Assembly (NCBI GenBank): GCA_039818665.1
Contig: JBCBTJ010000026.1
Location: forward strand, 1-44,299
Direction: 5' to 3'
DNA: 44,299 nt
DNA from: JBCBTJ01 sp039818665
Lineage (GTDB): Bacteria > Pseudomonadota > Alphaproteobacteria > Caulobacterales > Hyphomonadaceae
Each line of letters starts with the position of its first letter. Within the stretch, counting starts at the first letter, position 1. The notes under the pieces were generated by a model. The model worked only from the letters and a program-made list of their open reading frames with translations, had not been told where the DNA came from and searched no databases. Both the position numbers and the translations under genes were made by a program. Positions 1 to 8,170 of the stretch are shown here, piece by piece.

Positions 1-8
1 CTTGGCGC

Positions 9-248
9 ATGCTGGCCATCAAACCCATCGCCGACTCACCCAGCGCCGCGCTTGCCGCCGCTGCGGAGTTCGCGCCTTATCTGCGCCGGGTCGCTGAACG
101 CCGGCCGGACATTGCGACAAGCCTAAGCGGCGCGCGGCAATCGCAAAACCGCTTTCAAGCCCGGGCGCTCCGGCGGCCCCCGCCCGTCAAGCAGCTCGAA
201 TTCGCCATGATGGGCTTCGGCCACCGCCTCCACAAGCGCCAAGCCTAG
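9..248 (+). pseudogene. possible GlnE N-terminus-like fragment, broken
   Basis: A plus-strand reading frame is open from the left edge and carries a segment (APYLRRVAERRPDIATSL, about residues 23-40) like the N-terminal region of alphaproteobacterial GlnE (glutamine synthetase adenylyltransferase), where a 'PYL..LA.R.P' pattern precedes the catalytic half. Third codon positions are GC-rich only up to about base 120. Beyond that the frame is simply the complement of the histidine kinase end and stops at 248. In rhizobia glnE follows this degP-regulator-kinase block on the same strand, but no such frame is open on the minus strand here. It could be an inverted remnant, an assembly junction near the window edge, or chance. 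The similarity is from memory. Confidence 0.22.
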
Positions 249-1532
249 GCCGGAGCCTGGCTCGGACCGGCTCGCCTCAAGGCGTACAAACCGTTTCACC
301 GCCTCGTCACGTTTGGCCTCCGGAATGCCGGGGCCGGAATCGGTGACGGACACCACGACATCGCCCTCACGGCCGCGGCGCGCTTCAAAGACGATGGCGC
401 CGCCGGCCGGCGTGTACTTCACGGCATTGTCGAGAAGGTTCGAAATCGCCTGAGCCAGCAGGTCCCGATCCCCAAGCACCTGCAGCCCCTTGGTCAGATT
501 GGCCGACCATCCAAGATCCGCCGCCTCGCAAGCGGGGCCGAACAATTCACCCATCTCCTGGGCGATGTCGCTCACGTCGAGGCGGACCAAACGCCCGCCT
601 TCGCCCGCCTCCAGGCGCGACAGACGCAAGATCGCGTTGAAGGTCGCCAGAACATGGTCGACCTCTTCCAAGGTCTGACCGATCGTCTCCTGGGCGTCCG
701 CCGTGTCCATCGGCTCCGACAACGCCGTCTCCAAACGATTGCGCAGCCGCGACAAGGGCGAGCGCAGGTCGTGCGCGATGGCGTCGCCGGTGTGACGCGC
801 CGCCATCATCAACTTCTCGACACGCTCCAACATGGCGTTGAGCCTCACCGACAAACGGTCGAATTCGTCGCCAGACCCGTTCACAGGCGCGCGCCGGGAG
901 AGGTCCCCGGCCATCACTTCGGCCGTCGTCGTCGCGAGGGCTTCGGCGCGGCGCGAGGCGGTGCGCGCGATCACTCCGCCGCCGATGAGGGAGAGAAGCA
1001 AGCCGATGGGCGCGGCGGTGATCACAGCGCGCGCGACCACCGGACCGAGGTCGCTGACCTCTTGCCGGTCAAACGCGACGAGCAGCACGCCGCCGTCAGG
1101 CAACCGCGCCACGCGTCCCTCGGCGACCCGCTCTCGCGTCTCCCCGTCGGGGGTCGCGACGCCATAGGTGAACACGACCGGATCGTTCACGCTCGCCGGC
1201 GGTTCTTCGAATTGCGGAAAGCCGCCGAAGTCGCCGTAGATCCGCCGCCCCGTCCGATCGAGCAAAACATAGAAGTAGCGCCGCGAGCCCGGCACTGAGG
1301 CCCGCTCCAGCACCGACTGATTGAGACGCGCCAGCCCGCCGGTCACATAGGCCGCTTCCAGCGCTTGAATCTCGGCGGTGATCTCATTATTCGCCCGTGC
1401 GCTCAGATATCCGAACGTCGCCGAATAAAGATAGGCGAGCAGCCCGATCGTGAAGGCCATGAACAGGAAGGCGTTGACCACCACCAGGCGGAAGGTGGTG
1501 GTCCTGAACAGGGCCGGGAGCGCAGGGTTCAT
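123..1532 (-). CDS. sensor histidine kinase (HAMP, HisKA, HATPase)
   Basis: This is an inner-membrane sensor kinase of 469 residues. A first membrane segment lies at about 15-38, followed by a periplasmic domain of about 125 residues, a second membrane segment at about 168-188, then a HAMP linker. The phospho-acceptor box is HDLRSPLSRL (His about 254). The ATPase domain has the N box NLLDNAVKYT, the G1 box DSGPGIP and the G2 box GSGLGLALVEAVAE. The start ATG overlaps the regulator stop by 4 bases (ATGA), so the two are translationally coupled and surely partners. Their position downstream of degP matches the conserved degP-regulator-kinase arrangement of alphaproteobacteria. This suggests envelope-stress sensing, but the ligand cannot be read from sequence. 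Confidence 0.93.
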   Translation of the reverse strand: MNPALPALFRTTTFRLVVVNAFLFMAFTIGLLAYLYSATFGYLSARANNEITAEIQALEAAYVTGGLARLNQSVLERASVPGSRRYFYVLLDRTGRRIYGDFGGFPQFEEPPASVNDPVVFTYGVATPDGETRERVAEGRVARLPDGGVLLVAFDRQEVSDLGPVVARAVITAAPIGLLLSLIGGGVIARTASRRAEALATTTAEVMAGDLSRRAPVNGSGDEFDRLSVRLNAMLERVEKLMMAARHTGDAIAHDLRSPLSRLRNRLETALSEPMDTADAQETIGQTLEEVDHVLATFNAILRLSRLEAGEGGRLVRLDVSDIAQEMGELFGPACEAADLGWSANLTKGLQVLGDRDLLAQAISNLLDNAVKYTPAGGAIVFEARRGREGDVVVSVTDSGPGIPEAKRDEAVKRFVRLEASRSEPGSGLGLALVEAVAEAHHGEFELLDGRGPPERPGLKAVLRLPRAA

Positions 1533-2200
1533 GCCTGCAGGCGGTAACCGGCTCCGCGAACGGTCTGCAAGAGTTGCTCGTCGAAGTCCTTGTCGATCTT
1601 CGCGCGAAGGCGGGAGACATGGACGTCGATGACATTTGTCTGAGGATCGAAGTGATAATCCCAGACTTTTTCGAGCAGCATGGTGCGCGTCACCACCTGC
1701 CCGGCGTTGCGCATCAGGTATTCCAGCAACCGAAACTCACGCGGCTGCAAGTCGATCTTCTGACCGGCGCGCGTCACTTTTCGCGACAGGAGATCCATTT
1801 CCAGATCGCCGGCCTTGAGTGTGGTGACCGGTGTTTCAGTCGGCTGGCGGCGGCCCAGCGCTTCAACGCGCGCTGCGAGTTCGGCCGGGGCGAACGGCTT
1901 GGAGAGATAATCGTCGCCGCCGGCTTTCAAGCCTTCGACGCGGTGGTCCACCTCGCCGAGCGCCGACAAGAAAAGCGCTGGCGACTGCCCGCCGGCGTCG
2001 CGATACTCGCGGACGAGCGTCAACCCGTCCTTTTCCGGCAACATCCGATCGACGACGAGGGCGTCGAAGTCCTCGGCGCGCGCTTTGGCGAGGCCGTCGG
2101 CGCCCTGATGGGCGACATCGACCTCATGCCCCGCCTCGCCCAAGACCTTGGAGATGAACGAGGCGGTGTCCTTGTCGTCTTCAATGACCAGAACGCGCAC
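1529..2200 (-). CDS. OmpR/PhoB-family response regulator
   Basis: This 223-residue DNA-binding response regulator has an N-terminal receiver domain with acidic pocket EDD (7-9), phospho-acceptor Asp51 (VVDRMLP) and conserved Lys in LSKPFAPAEL. The C-terminal winged helix (about 125-222) shows the family motifs LQPREFRLLEYLMRN and VDVHVSRLRAKID. It lies 6 bases downstream of degP and overlaps the kinase start by 4 bases, so the three genes form one transcription unit. Regulation of degP by this pair is likely from context but not shown by any operator I can identify. Confidence 0.95.
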   Translation of the reverse strand: MRVLVIEDDKDTASFISKVLGEAGHEVDVAHQGADGLAKARAEDFDALVVDRMLPEKDGLTLVREYRDAGGQSPALFLSALGEVDHRVEGLKAGGDDYLSKPFAPAELAARVEALGRRQPTETPVTTLKAGDLEMDLLSRKVTRAGQKIDLQPREFRLLEYLMRNAGQVVTRTMLLEKVWDYHFDPQTNVIDVHVSRLRAKIDKDFDEQLLQTVRGAGYRLQA

Positions 2201-2206
2201 GGCGGT

Positions 2207-3715
2207 TTAGCCCTCCTCTTGGACGATGCTGGCGGTCGCGAAGATCGTGCGCTGACCCGCGCGCACCGCCATAAGCACTTGCTCTTTGCCGGCGTCGCGC
2301 GCGTCTTCGATCGCGGCTTCAAACTCTTCGCCGGAGTCGACCGGCTGGCCGTTCACCTCGAGGATCGCCATCCCCGTCTGCAGGCCGGCGTCGCGCAGCG
2401 GGCTGTCGGTCTCTAGATCCGTCACCAGCACGCCGGGCTCGCTGGAGGACAGTCCCAGTTCGTCGCGCGTGTCTTCGTCGAGGTCGGACAATTCGACGCC
2501 AAGCCCCCAGAACCGGCCTTCGGGCGCACGATCCATGTCGTCGCTTGACGCCGTCGGCGTGGCGTTGGGGTCTTCAGGACGCTCGCCCACCGTAACGTTG
2601 ATGCGAACTCGCTCGCCGTCGCGCAGCACGATGAACTCGTTTCGGGACCCTGCGATCAACCCGCCGACCTTGCGCGTCACGTCGCTGGCGTCTTCGATCT
2701 TGGAGCCGTTCAGCTCGACAATGATGTCGCCGCGCTGAACGCCCGACGTCAAAGCCGGTCCGTCGGCCAGCAGGTCTGAGACGATCGCGCCTTCAGCGGC
2801 CGCAAGGCTGAGCGCGTCCGCCATGTCCGGCGTTACGTCTTGGATGGTGACGCCGAGCCAGCCGCGCGAAACACGGCCATTGTCAATCAGCTGCTCGGTG
2901 ACCTGGATCGCGAGCTCCGACGGGATCGCAAAGCCGATGCCCACAGAGCCGCCTGTCGGCGAGAAGATCGCCGTGTTCACCCCGACCACGCGGCCGTTGA
3001 GATCAAAGGTCGGTCCGCCGGAATTGCCGCGATTGATCGAGGCGTCGACTTGCAGGAAGTCGGTATAAGGGTTGTCGTTGCCGATGCGCCGGCCGTCGGC
3101 TGACACGATGCCCGCCGTCGCCGTGCCGCCAAGTCCGAAGGGGTTGCCGACCGCGACCACCCAGTCGCCGATCCGCAGATCAGCGCCATCGGAAAGCTCG
3201 ACATAGGGGTAGCGATCTTCCTCGAGCACTTTGATGACGGCCAGGTCGGTCTGCGGGTCGGTGCCGACCAACTCGGCCTCCAATTCGGCGCCGTCGTTCA
3301 AGACGACCTCGATCTGCGTCGCATTTTCCACGACGTGGTTGTTGGTGACGATGAAGCCGTCCTCGGAAATGAAGAAGCCGGACCCGAGGGAGCGCGATTC
3401 ACGCGGCTGCTGCTCTTGGCGGCGGCGGAATTCTTCGAAACCCGGCATGCCGCGGAATTGTTCGAAAAACTCTTCAAGATCGGCGAGCCGGCTGCTGTCG
3501 CGTTCGGCCACCACATTGATGCTCACCACCGCGGGCGAGACCCGCTCGATCAGGTCTGCGAAGCTCAACGGCGCGCCGCGCGGCGCTTCAACCGCGATCG
3601 GACGCGCATCGGCGGGGGACGTAATCTGGGGGCCGAAGGCGAAAGCCGCGACCGCCGCGCCGCCGACCAACATCGCCGCAAACGTCCGTCCAGCGCCGCT
3701 AAACCGTGTCGTCAT
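2207..3715 (-). CDS. degP: periplasmic serine protease DegP/HtrA
   Basis: A Do-like protease/chaperone of 502 residues that degrades misfolded envelope proteins in the periplasm. The N-terminus is a signal peptide (hydrophobic 12-28, small-residue end near ADA at 35-37). The trypsin-like domain has the triad His127 (TNNHVVEN), Asp157 (QTDLAVIKV) and Ser232 (RGNSGGP). Two PDZ domains follow (about 280-370 and 405-495). It leads a unit with the response regulator and kinase. The 108 bases upstream to the next gene are AT-rich for this genome and should hold the promoter, though I could not assign convincing -35/-10 boxes. The length and two PDZ copies are normal for DegP/DegQ. Confidence 0.96.
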   Translation of the reverse strand: MTTRFSGAGRTFAAMLVGGAAVAAFAFGPQITSPADARPIAVEAPRGAPLSFADLIERVSPAVVSINVVAERDSSRLADLEEFFEQFRGMPGFEEFRRRQEQQPRESRSLGSGFFISEDGFIVTNNHVVENATQIEVVLNDGAELEAELVGTDPQTDLAVIKVLEEDRYPYVELSDGADLRIGDWVVAVGNPFGLGGTATAGIVSADGRRIGNDNPYTDFLQVDASINRGNSGGPTFDLNGRVVGVNTAIFSPTGGSVGIGFAIPSELAIQVTEQLIDNGRVSRGWLGVTIQDVTPDMADALSLAAAEGAIVSDLLADGPALTSGVQRGDIIVELNGSKIEDASDVTRKVGGLIAGSRNEFIVLRDGERVRINVTVGERPEDPNATPTASSDDMDRAPEGRFWGLGVELSDLDEDTRDELGLSSSEPGVLVTDLETDSPLRDAGLQTGMAILEVNGQPVDSGEEFEAAIEDARDAGKEQVLMAVRAGQRTIFATASIVQEEG

Positions 3716-3823
3716 AATCCCTACTACTCCTGTTGCATCGCAAATCAGCGCACTAGCCGAGATATATTATCGTGAAACGAGATGCGCATTAAACTTCAGA
3801 CATTCACTCACCGTTAATTCAAT

Positions 3824-5035
3824 CTACACTTGGCGAGACCGAACGACGACCGGTTCATGCAGCGTGCGATGCACCGGACACTTGTCGGCGATCTCCATCA
3901 GCCGCGCGCGTTGCTCATCCGTCAAGTCGCCGTCGAGCCGTATTTCTTTCTCGAAGATGTCGACTTTGCGGCCTTCTTCGCAGTGTTCGCAGTCGTCGGC
4001 GTGATTTTTCTCATGCGTCAGCCGGATGGACACTTTTTCGAGCGGCCACTTTTTCCGGTTCGCATACATCCGGATCGTCATCGACGTGCACGCGCCAAGC
4101 GCCATGGACAAATAGTCATAGGGCGTCGGCCCCTTGTCGCCGCCGCCGATCGTCGGCGGTTCGTCCGCGATATGTTCGAATTGGCGGATCCGCATCCGGT
4201 TCTCGAAACGCCCGCCGCCCGTTTCTTCAACCAGCAACGCGTTGCCGTCGGCTTCCAAAGCGGGCGGCGGCGCGGCGGCTTGGCCCAGATAGCGCCCAGC
4301 CCAGCTTGTGATCACATCGGCCGCATAATCCGCATCCGCGCCGCGCGAGAGCAGATGGTCGGCGTCGTCGAGGCTGACAAAACTCTTCGGGTGTTTGGCG
4401 GCGAGAAACAGATTGGTCGCATTATCGATGCCGACGACCTGGTCGAGCGGCGCGTGGAGCACGAGCAATGGACGACCCAGCGCCTTCGCCGCGTCGCGCA
4501 CTTTCGCGCCGCGCACATCCTCCACGAATTGCTTCTTGATCCGAAACGGCCGCCCCGCCAGGCGCACTTCGGCGACGCCGCGCGTTTCGATCTCGTCCAG
4601 GCGCTCGCCGAAATTATGGATCACATGATCAGCGTCGGACGGCGCGCCGATCGTCGCCACGGCGAGGCTGTCGGGAATGCGCCGCGCCGCCGCGACCACC
4701 GCCGCGCCGCCAAGCGAATGTCCGATGAGCAGCGCGGGCGCGCCGTGGGCCTCGCGCAGCCAGTCCGCCGCGGCGACCAGATCGTCCAAGTTCGAGGAGA
4801 AATTGGTGTCGGCGAAATCGCCTTCGGAATCGCCGAGCCCGGTGAAGTCGAAACGCAACACGCCGATCCCGAGCGCGGCGAGCCGCCTGGAGATGCGCCG
4901 CGCCGCCTGGATGTCTTTCGAACAGGAGAAACAATGCGCAAACAGCGCCCAGGCCCGCGGGGGCCCCGTCGGAGCCTCGACGCTGCCGGACAGCGTCTGG
5001 CCCTCGGCTCCCGGAAATTCGACGCGCTCAGTCAT
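3824..5035 (-). CDS. alpha/beta hydrolase - OsmC fusion protein
   Basis: A cytoplasmic two-domain protein of 403 residues. Residues 1-255 form an alpha/beta hydrolase with nucleophile elbow GHSLGG (Ser107) and strand motif RFDFTGLGDS. Residues 265-403 are an OsmC/Ohr-like domain with the two reactive cysteines in GACTSMT and DKCPVH, typical of thiol-dependent hydroperoxide reduction. This fusion is a recurrent architecture in proteobacteria. Its substrate is not established by the sequence. It sits between ccmH and degP on the same strand, 54 bases downstream of ccmH, and may belong to the cytochrome c maturation transcript. The many Cys/His near residues 345-355 (DDCEHCEEG) are notable and could bind metal. 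Confidence 0.9.
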   Translation of the reverse strand: MTERVEFPGAEGQTLSGSVEAPTGPPRAWALFAHCFSCSKDIQAARRISRRLAALGIGVLRFDFTGLGDSEGDFADTNFSSNLDDLVAAADWLREAHGAPALLIGHSLGGAAVVAAARRIPDSLAVATIGAPSDADHVIHNFGERLDEIETRGVAEVRLAGRPFRIKKQFVEDVRGAKVRDAAKALGRPLLVLHAPLDQVVGIDNATNLFLAAKHPKSFVSLDDADHLLSRGADADYAADVITSWAGRYLGQAAAPPPALEADGNALLVEETGGGRFENRMRIRQFEHIADEPPTIGGGDKGPTPYDYLSMALGACTSMTIRMYANRKKWPLEKVSIRLTHEKNHADDCEHCEEGRKVDIFEKEIRLDGDLTDEQRARLMEIADKCPVHRTLHEPVVVRSRQV

Positions 5036-5089
5036 TCAAGGCTCCCTTCAAACGCCCCGCAGATAAGCATCCGAGGCGGGGAAGCCAAT

Positions 5090-5500
5090 TCACGCCGCGT
5101 CGTCAGTGAGATCTTCCGGCGCAACGGGCTTCGCATCGCTTTTTCGCCCGCGTTGGACCAGGACGATCGCACCGCCCGCCAACAACATCGCCAACGGCGC
5201 GCTCCACAATACCAATCCGGACAAACCCCTCGACTCGGGGCGGAACAACACGATCTCGCCATAGCGGTCGGAAAACCAGGCCCTCACCTCCGCATCGCTC
5301 GCCCCGTCGGCGATCATGGCGCGCACCCGGTTGCGCATATCGTCGGCGATCGCCGCGCCGCTTTGGGAAATCGGCTCGTTCTCGCAGGCGACGCAGCGTA
5401 TCTCGCGCATCAGCGCTTGCGCGCGCGCCTCTTGGCGCGGGTCTAGGACATGGCTCTCAACCAAAATCGCGAGCGGGGCCAGGAAAGACAATACGCTCAT
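5090..5500 (-). CDS. ccmH: cytochrome c maturation protein CcmH (CycL)
   Basis: A 136-residue membrane-anchored thiol oxidoreductase of the haem-lyase complex, which keeps apocytochrome CXXCH cysteines reduced. It has an N-terminal hydrophobic signal (2-12), the redox motif RCVACEN (family consensus LRCxxCQN) near residue 34, and a C-terminal membrane helix (about 92-112). The start was chosen at the ATG overlapping the ccmF stop by 4 bases (ATGA). The frame is open further upstream inside ccmF, but that part does not look like the family. It lacks the fused TPR part seen in enteric CcmH, as expected where a separate CcmI exists. Confidence 0.92.
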   Translation of the reverse strand: MSVLSFLAPLAILVESHVLDPRQEARAQALMREIRCVACENEPISQSGAAIADDMRNRVRAMIADGASDAEVRAWFSDRYGEIVLFRPESRGLSGLVLWSAPLAMLLAGGAIVLVQRGRKSDAKPVAPEDLTDDAA

Positions 5501-7437
5501 GTCGTCGCCGCCTCCCGAACAGGCGCGTCGACCCGTCGCCGCCTCGGAACCCAGGAGAAGACGCCGCCAAGCGCGATCAGAACCACCCCGCCGAACACCA
5601 TGTCGATCCAGGGATTGTAGTAGACGCTGAAGGTCCAAACTGGTTCGCCGTCCACTTCCCGCCGATCGCCGAAGGCGGCGTACAAATCGCCCGTTCCAGT
5701 GCGGTGGATAGCGGTCTCCGTGGTTGGCATGCGGGCCGCTGGATAGAAGCGTTTCTGCGGCTCTAGAACAACCTGACGGTCGCCTTTTGCAGCGATCAGC
5801 CGGGCTTCGTCGGCGTACCAGTTCGGCCCTTCAATCGCGCGGACGCCCTCTAAGGTCAGCGTCCAGCCGGCGACCACGGCCGATCCGCCGGCCGCCAAGC
5901 CGACCGTCCGCGTCTCGCGCGCCGTTGTCTCCACCACGGCGCCAAGGATGAACACCCCGACCCCCGCATGGGCGAGCGTCATGCCCCAAACACGCCGCGG
6001 CAGCCGCAGGCAGCGCCGAAGCGAAGGACCGACGGCCCGCCACTCCCAAAGCCCGCGCCGACCCACTTCGACCAGGGCGCCGAAAATCAGCCAATAGCCC
6101 AAGGCGACACCGAGCGCCGCGCCCGCTGGAAACTCCCGCAGCACGCCCGCAAGCAGCCGCATCGCCAGGAACAGGACCGCGAAGCCGCCGATCCAGCGCA
6201 ACAGCGCGCCGGCGTCGGCCTTGCCCCAACTCCATCCCTGAACCACCGGAAGAAACGCCAGCAGCGCGGCCATCATCGGCGCGAACGTCAGATTGAAATA
6301 GGGCTCGCCCACCGACATTTGACGGCCGGCCGCTTCCGCGATCAGGGGAAACAGCGTGCCCAGCAGAACCGTCGCCGTCGCCGCGGCGATGACCAGATTG
6401 TTCAGCATCAGCGCGCCTTCACGGCTGACGAGCGCCCAAGCCGGCCCGCCCTTCAGCGCCGGCGCGCGCCAGGCGAACAAGGCGAGCGCCGCGCCGCCAT
6501 AAACGATCAGTCCGGTCAGCAAGAGCCCGCCCCGCAAGGGATCGACCGCGAAGGCGTGAACCGAAGTCAGCACGCCCGACCGAACAAGGAACGCGCCGAG
6601 GATCGAAAAGCAAAAGGTGAGCACCGCCAACAACGCGGTCCAGGCGGCGAAGCCGCCGCGCTTTTCCGTCACGATGATTGAATGAAGCAGAGCCGAACCG
6701 ACCAGCCAAGGCATGAAGCTGGCGTTCTCGACCGGGTCCCAGAACCACCATCCGCCCCAGCCGAGCTCGTAATAGGCCCAGTAGGACCCAAGCGCGATTC
6801 CAAGCGTCAGCGGCACCCAAGCCGCCATCGCCCACGGGCGGACGATCTTCGCCCAGTCTCGATCGATCCGCGCTTCCATAAGGCCCGCCGCGGCGAGCGC
6901 GAAGACGAACGAATACCCGACATAGCCAAGGTAGAGCATCGGCGGATGGGCCGCGAGCGCGGGGTCCTGCAGCAGCGGGTTCAGCCCCGAGCCCTGCAGC
7001 GGCGGCGCGTCGAGCCGCAGGAACGGGCTCGAGGCGAATAAGAGATAAGCCAGCGCGCCGACCCCGAGCAGGCCCTGAACGCCGATCGCGCGCGCCTCGA
7101 AGACTTGACGGTCCGTGCGGAGCCAAGCCGCGCCCGCCGCGCCGAAGCCCAGCGTCACCAGGCACCACATCGCCATGGAGCCTTCATGGTTCCCCCAGGT
7201 GCCGGCGAGCTTGTAGATAAAGGGCTTCAGCGTGCTGGAATGCTCCGCGACCAGCTCAACCGAAAAATCGGATCGCGCAAAGGCGAGCACCAGCGCGGCG
7301 AACGCGATCGCCATCGCCGCAAAGGCCGACAGGGCCAAGCGCCCCGCCGCCTCGCGATCGCCGGACAACCCTGTCCATCCTTGCGCGATCGAGAAGCCGA
7401 AGGCCAGGAACGCCGCCAAATGGCCGATTTCAATCAT
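5497..7437 (-). CDS. ccmF: haem lyase subunit CcmF (CycK)
   Basis: A polytopic inner-membrane protein of 646 residues that, with CcmH and CcmI, ligates haem to apocytochromes c in the periplasm. The tryptophan-rich WWD signature is present as GGWWFWDPVENASFMPW at about residues 225-241. There are about 14-15 hydrophobic helices, and the C-terminal periplasmic region ends in a last helix and a basic tail. The length is normal for the family. It overlaps ccmH by 4 bases. About 80 bases separate it from the upstream ccmI-like gene. In rhizobia ccmE (cycJ) lies in that gap, but there is no room for it here. Confidence 0.96.
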   Translation of the reverse strand: MIEIGHLAAFLAFGFSIAQGWTGLSGDREAAGRLALSAFAAMAIAFAALVLAFARSDFSVELVAEHSSTLKPFIYKLAGTWGNHEGSMAMWCLVTLGFGAAGAAWLRTDRQVFEARAIGVQGLLGVGALAYLLFASSPFLRLDAPPLQGSGLNPLLQDPALAAHPPMLYLGYVGYSFVFALAAAGLMEARIDRDWAKIVRPWAMAAWVPLTLGIALGSYWAYYELGWGGWWFWDPVENASFMPWLVGSALLHSIIVTEKRGGFAAWTALLAVLTFCFSILGAFLVRSGVLTSVHAFAVDPLRGGLLLTGLIVYGGAALALFAWRAPALKGGPAWALVSREGALMLNNLVIAAATATVLLGTLFPLIAEAAGRQMSVGEPYFNLTFAPMMAALLAFLPVVQGWSWGKADAGALLRWIGGFAVLFLAMRLLAGVLREFPAGAALGVALGYWLIFGALVEVGRRGLWEWRAVGPSLRRCLRLPRRVWGMTLAHAGVGVFILGAVVETTARETRTVGLAAGGSAVVAGWTLTLEGVRAIEGPNWYADEARLIAAKGDRQVVLEPQKRFYPAARMPTTETAIHRTGTGDLYAAFGDRREVDGEPVWTFSVYYNPWIDMVFGGVVLIALGGVFSWVPRRRRVDAPVREAATT

Positions 7438-7516
7438 GGTCTAAGCGCCGCCGTTACGATCCGATGATCTAGACTTTAGGAGAAATCAGCGGGGCGTGAA
7501 GTGCGGCGAAACCGCT

Positions 7517-8170
7517 TCACGGCGCTGCGGTCTCGGTCTTGGCGGCGTCGATCCACGCGTCCAGCATGGCTTGGCGCGGATCGCCCGCTTCCAGATTCGC
7601 TCGCATAGACGCCCATGCGGCGTCGGCGGCGTCGGGATCGCCGGCTTGCAACAAGCCGAGCCCGGCGAGGAATCCGGCGCGCAGGCGGGCGGGGTCTTCG
7701 GCGTAAAGTTGCGCATAGACGCGCTGCGCATCGGCGCCCACGCGCCCCCCTTCGAGTCTGACCAAGGCGTCGGCAAGCCCTTCCAGAGCCGGCGCGAACC
7801 TGGAATCCCGTCGCAAAGCCGATTGATAGGCGCGCACGGCGTCATCGTCGCGCCCTTGGGCCTTCATCACTTCGCCGATGAAAAAATGCGGCTGAGGGTC
7901 GTCCGGGCGTTCGCGCACGAGGAGCTCAAGGCGCGCCAGGGTTTCGGCGGGCGACAAGTCCCGCGCATCGCGCGAGGCGAGTTCGGCGGCGCGTTCTGAA
8001 AACGGAAGGTCCGGCGCGGCCGGCGATCCGATCGCCGCATACGCCGCGAGGCCCGCGGCCCCGGCGAGCCCCGTGGCGATGGCGCTGGCGCGCCCGCTCT
8101 GCCGAAGCACAAGCGCCGTGACGCCGATCACCGCCAAGCCGCCCAGCACAAAGACGATGACAGCCATCAC
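7517..8170 (-). CDS. CcmI/CycH-like TPR membrane protein
   Basis: This is probably the apocytochrome-binding subunit of the CcmFHI haem-lyase complex. The 217-residue protein has an N-terminal membrane helix (2-22), a second hydrophobic helix (about 28-46), and then tetratricopeptide-like repeats (about 80-190, with PQPHFFIGEVMKAQGRDDDA and FAPALEGLADALVRL). It is much shorter than the usual CcmI (about 300-400 residues), so part of the C-terminal periplasmic domain is missing. The start is either GTG at 8170 or ATG at 8167. Both overlap the upstream kinase stop, which couples the genes. The assignment rests on the position upstream of ccmF plus the TM-TPR layout. Confidence 0.72.
   Translation of the reverse strand: MMAVIVFVLGGLAVIGVTALVLRQSGRASAIATGLAGAAGLAAYAAIGSPAAPDLPFSERAAELASRDARDLSPAETLARLELLVRERPDDPQPHFFIGEVMKAQGRDDDAVRAYQSALRRDSRFAPALEGLADALVRLEGGRVGADAQRVYAQLYAEDPARLRAGFLAGLGLLQAGDPDAADAAWASMRANLEAGDPRQAMLDAWIDAAKTETAAP

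Noticed and set aside
3788..3815. CtrA site (TTAA-N7-TTAA) before degP
   Set aside because: Two TTAA tetramers are present, but their spacing is far from 7 bases.
3830..5446. 538-codon plus-strand frame opposite the hydrolase-OsmC gene
   Set aside because: Antisense shadow crossing two genes; composition unlike a protein.
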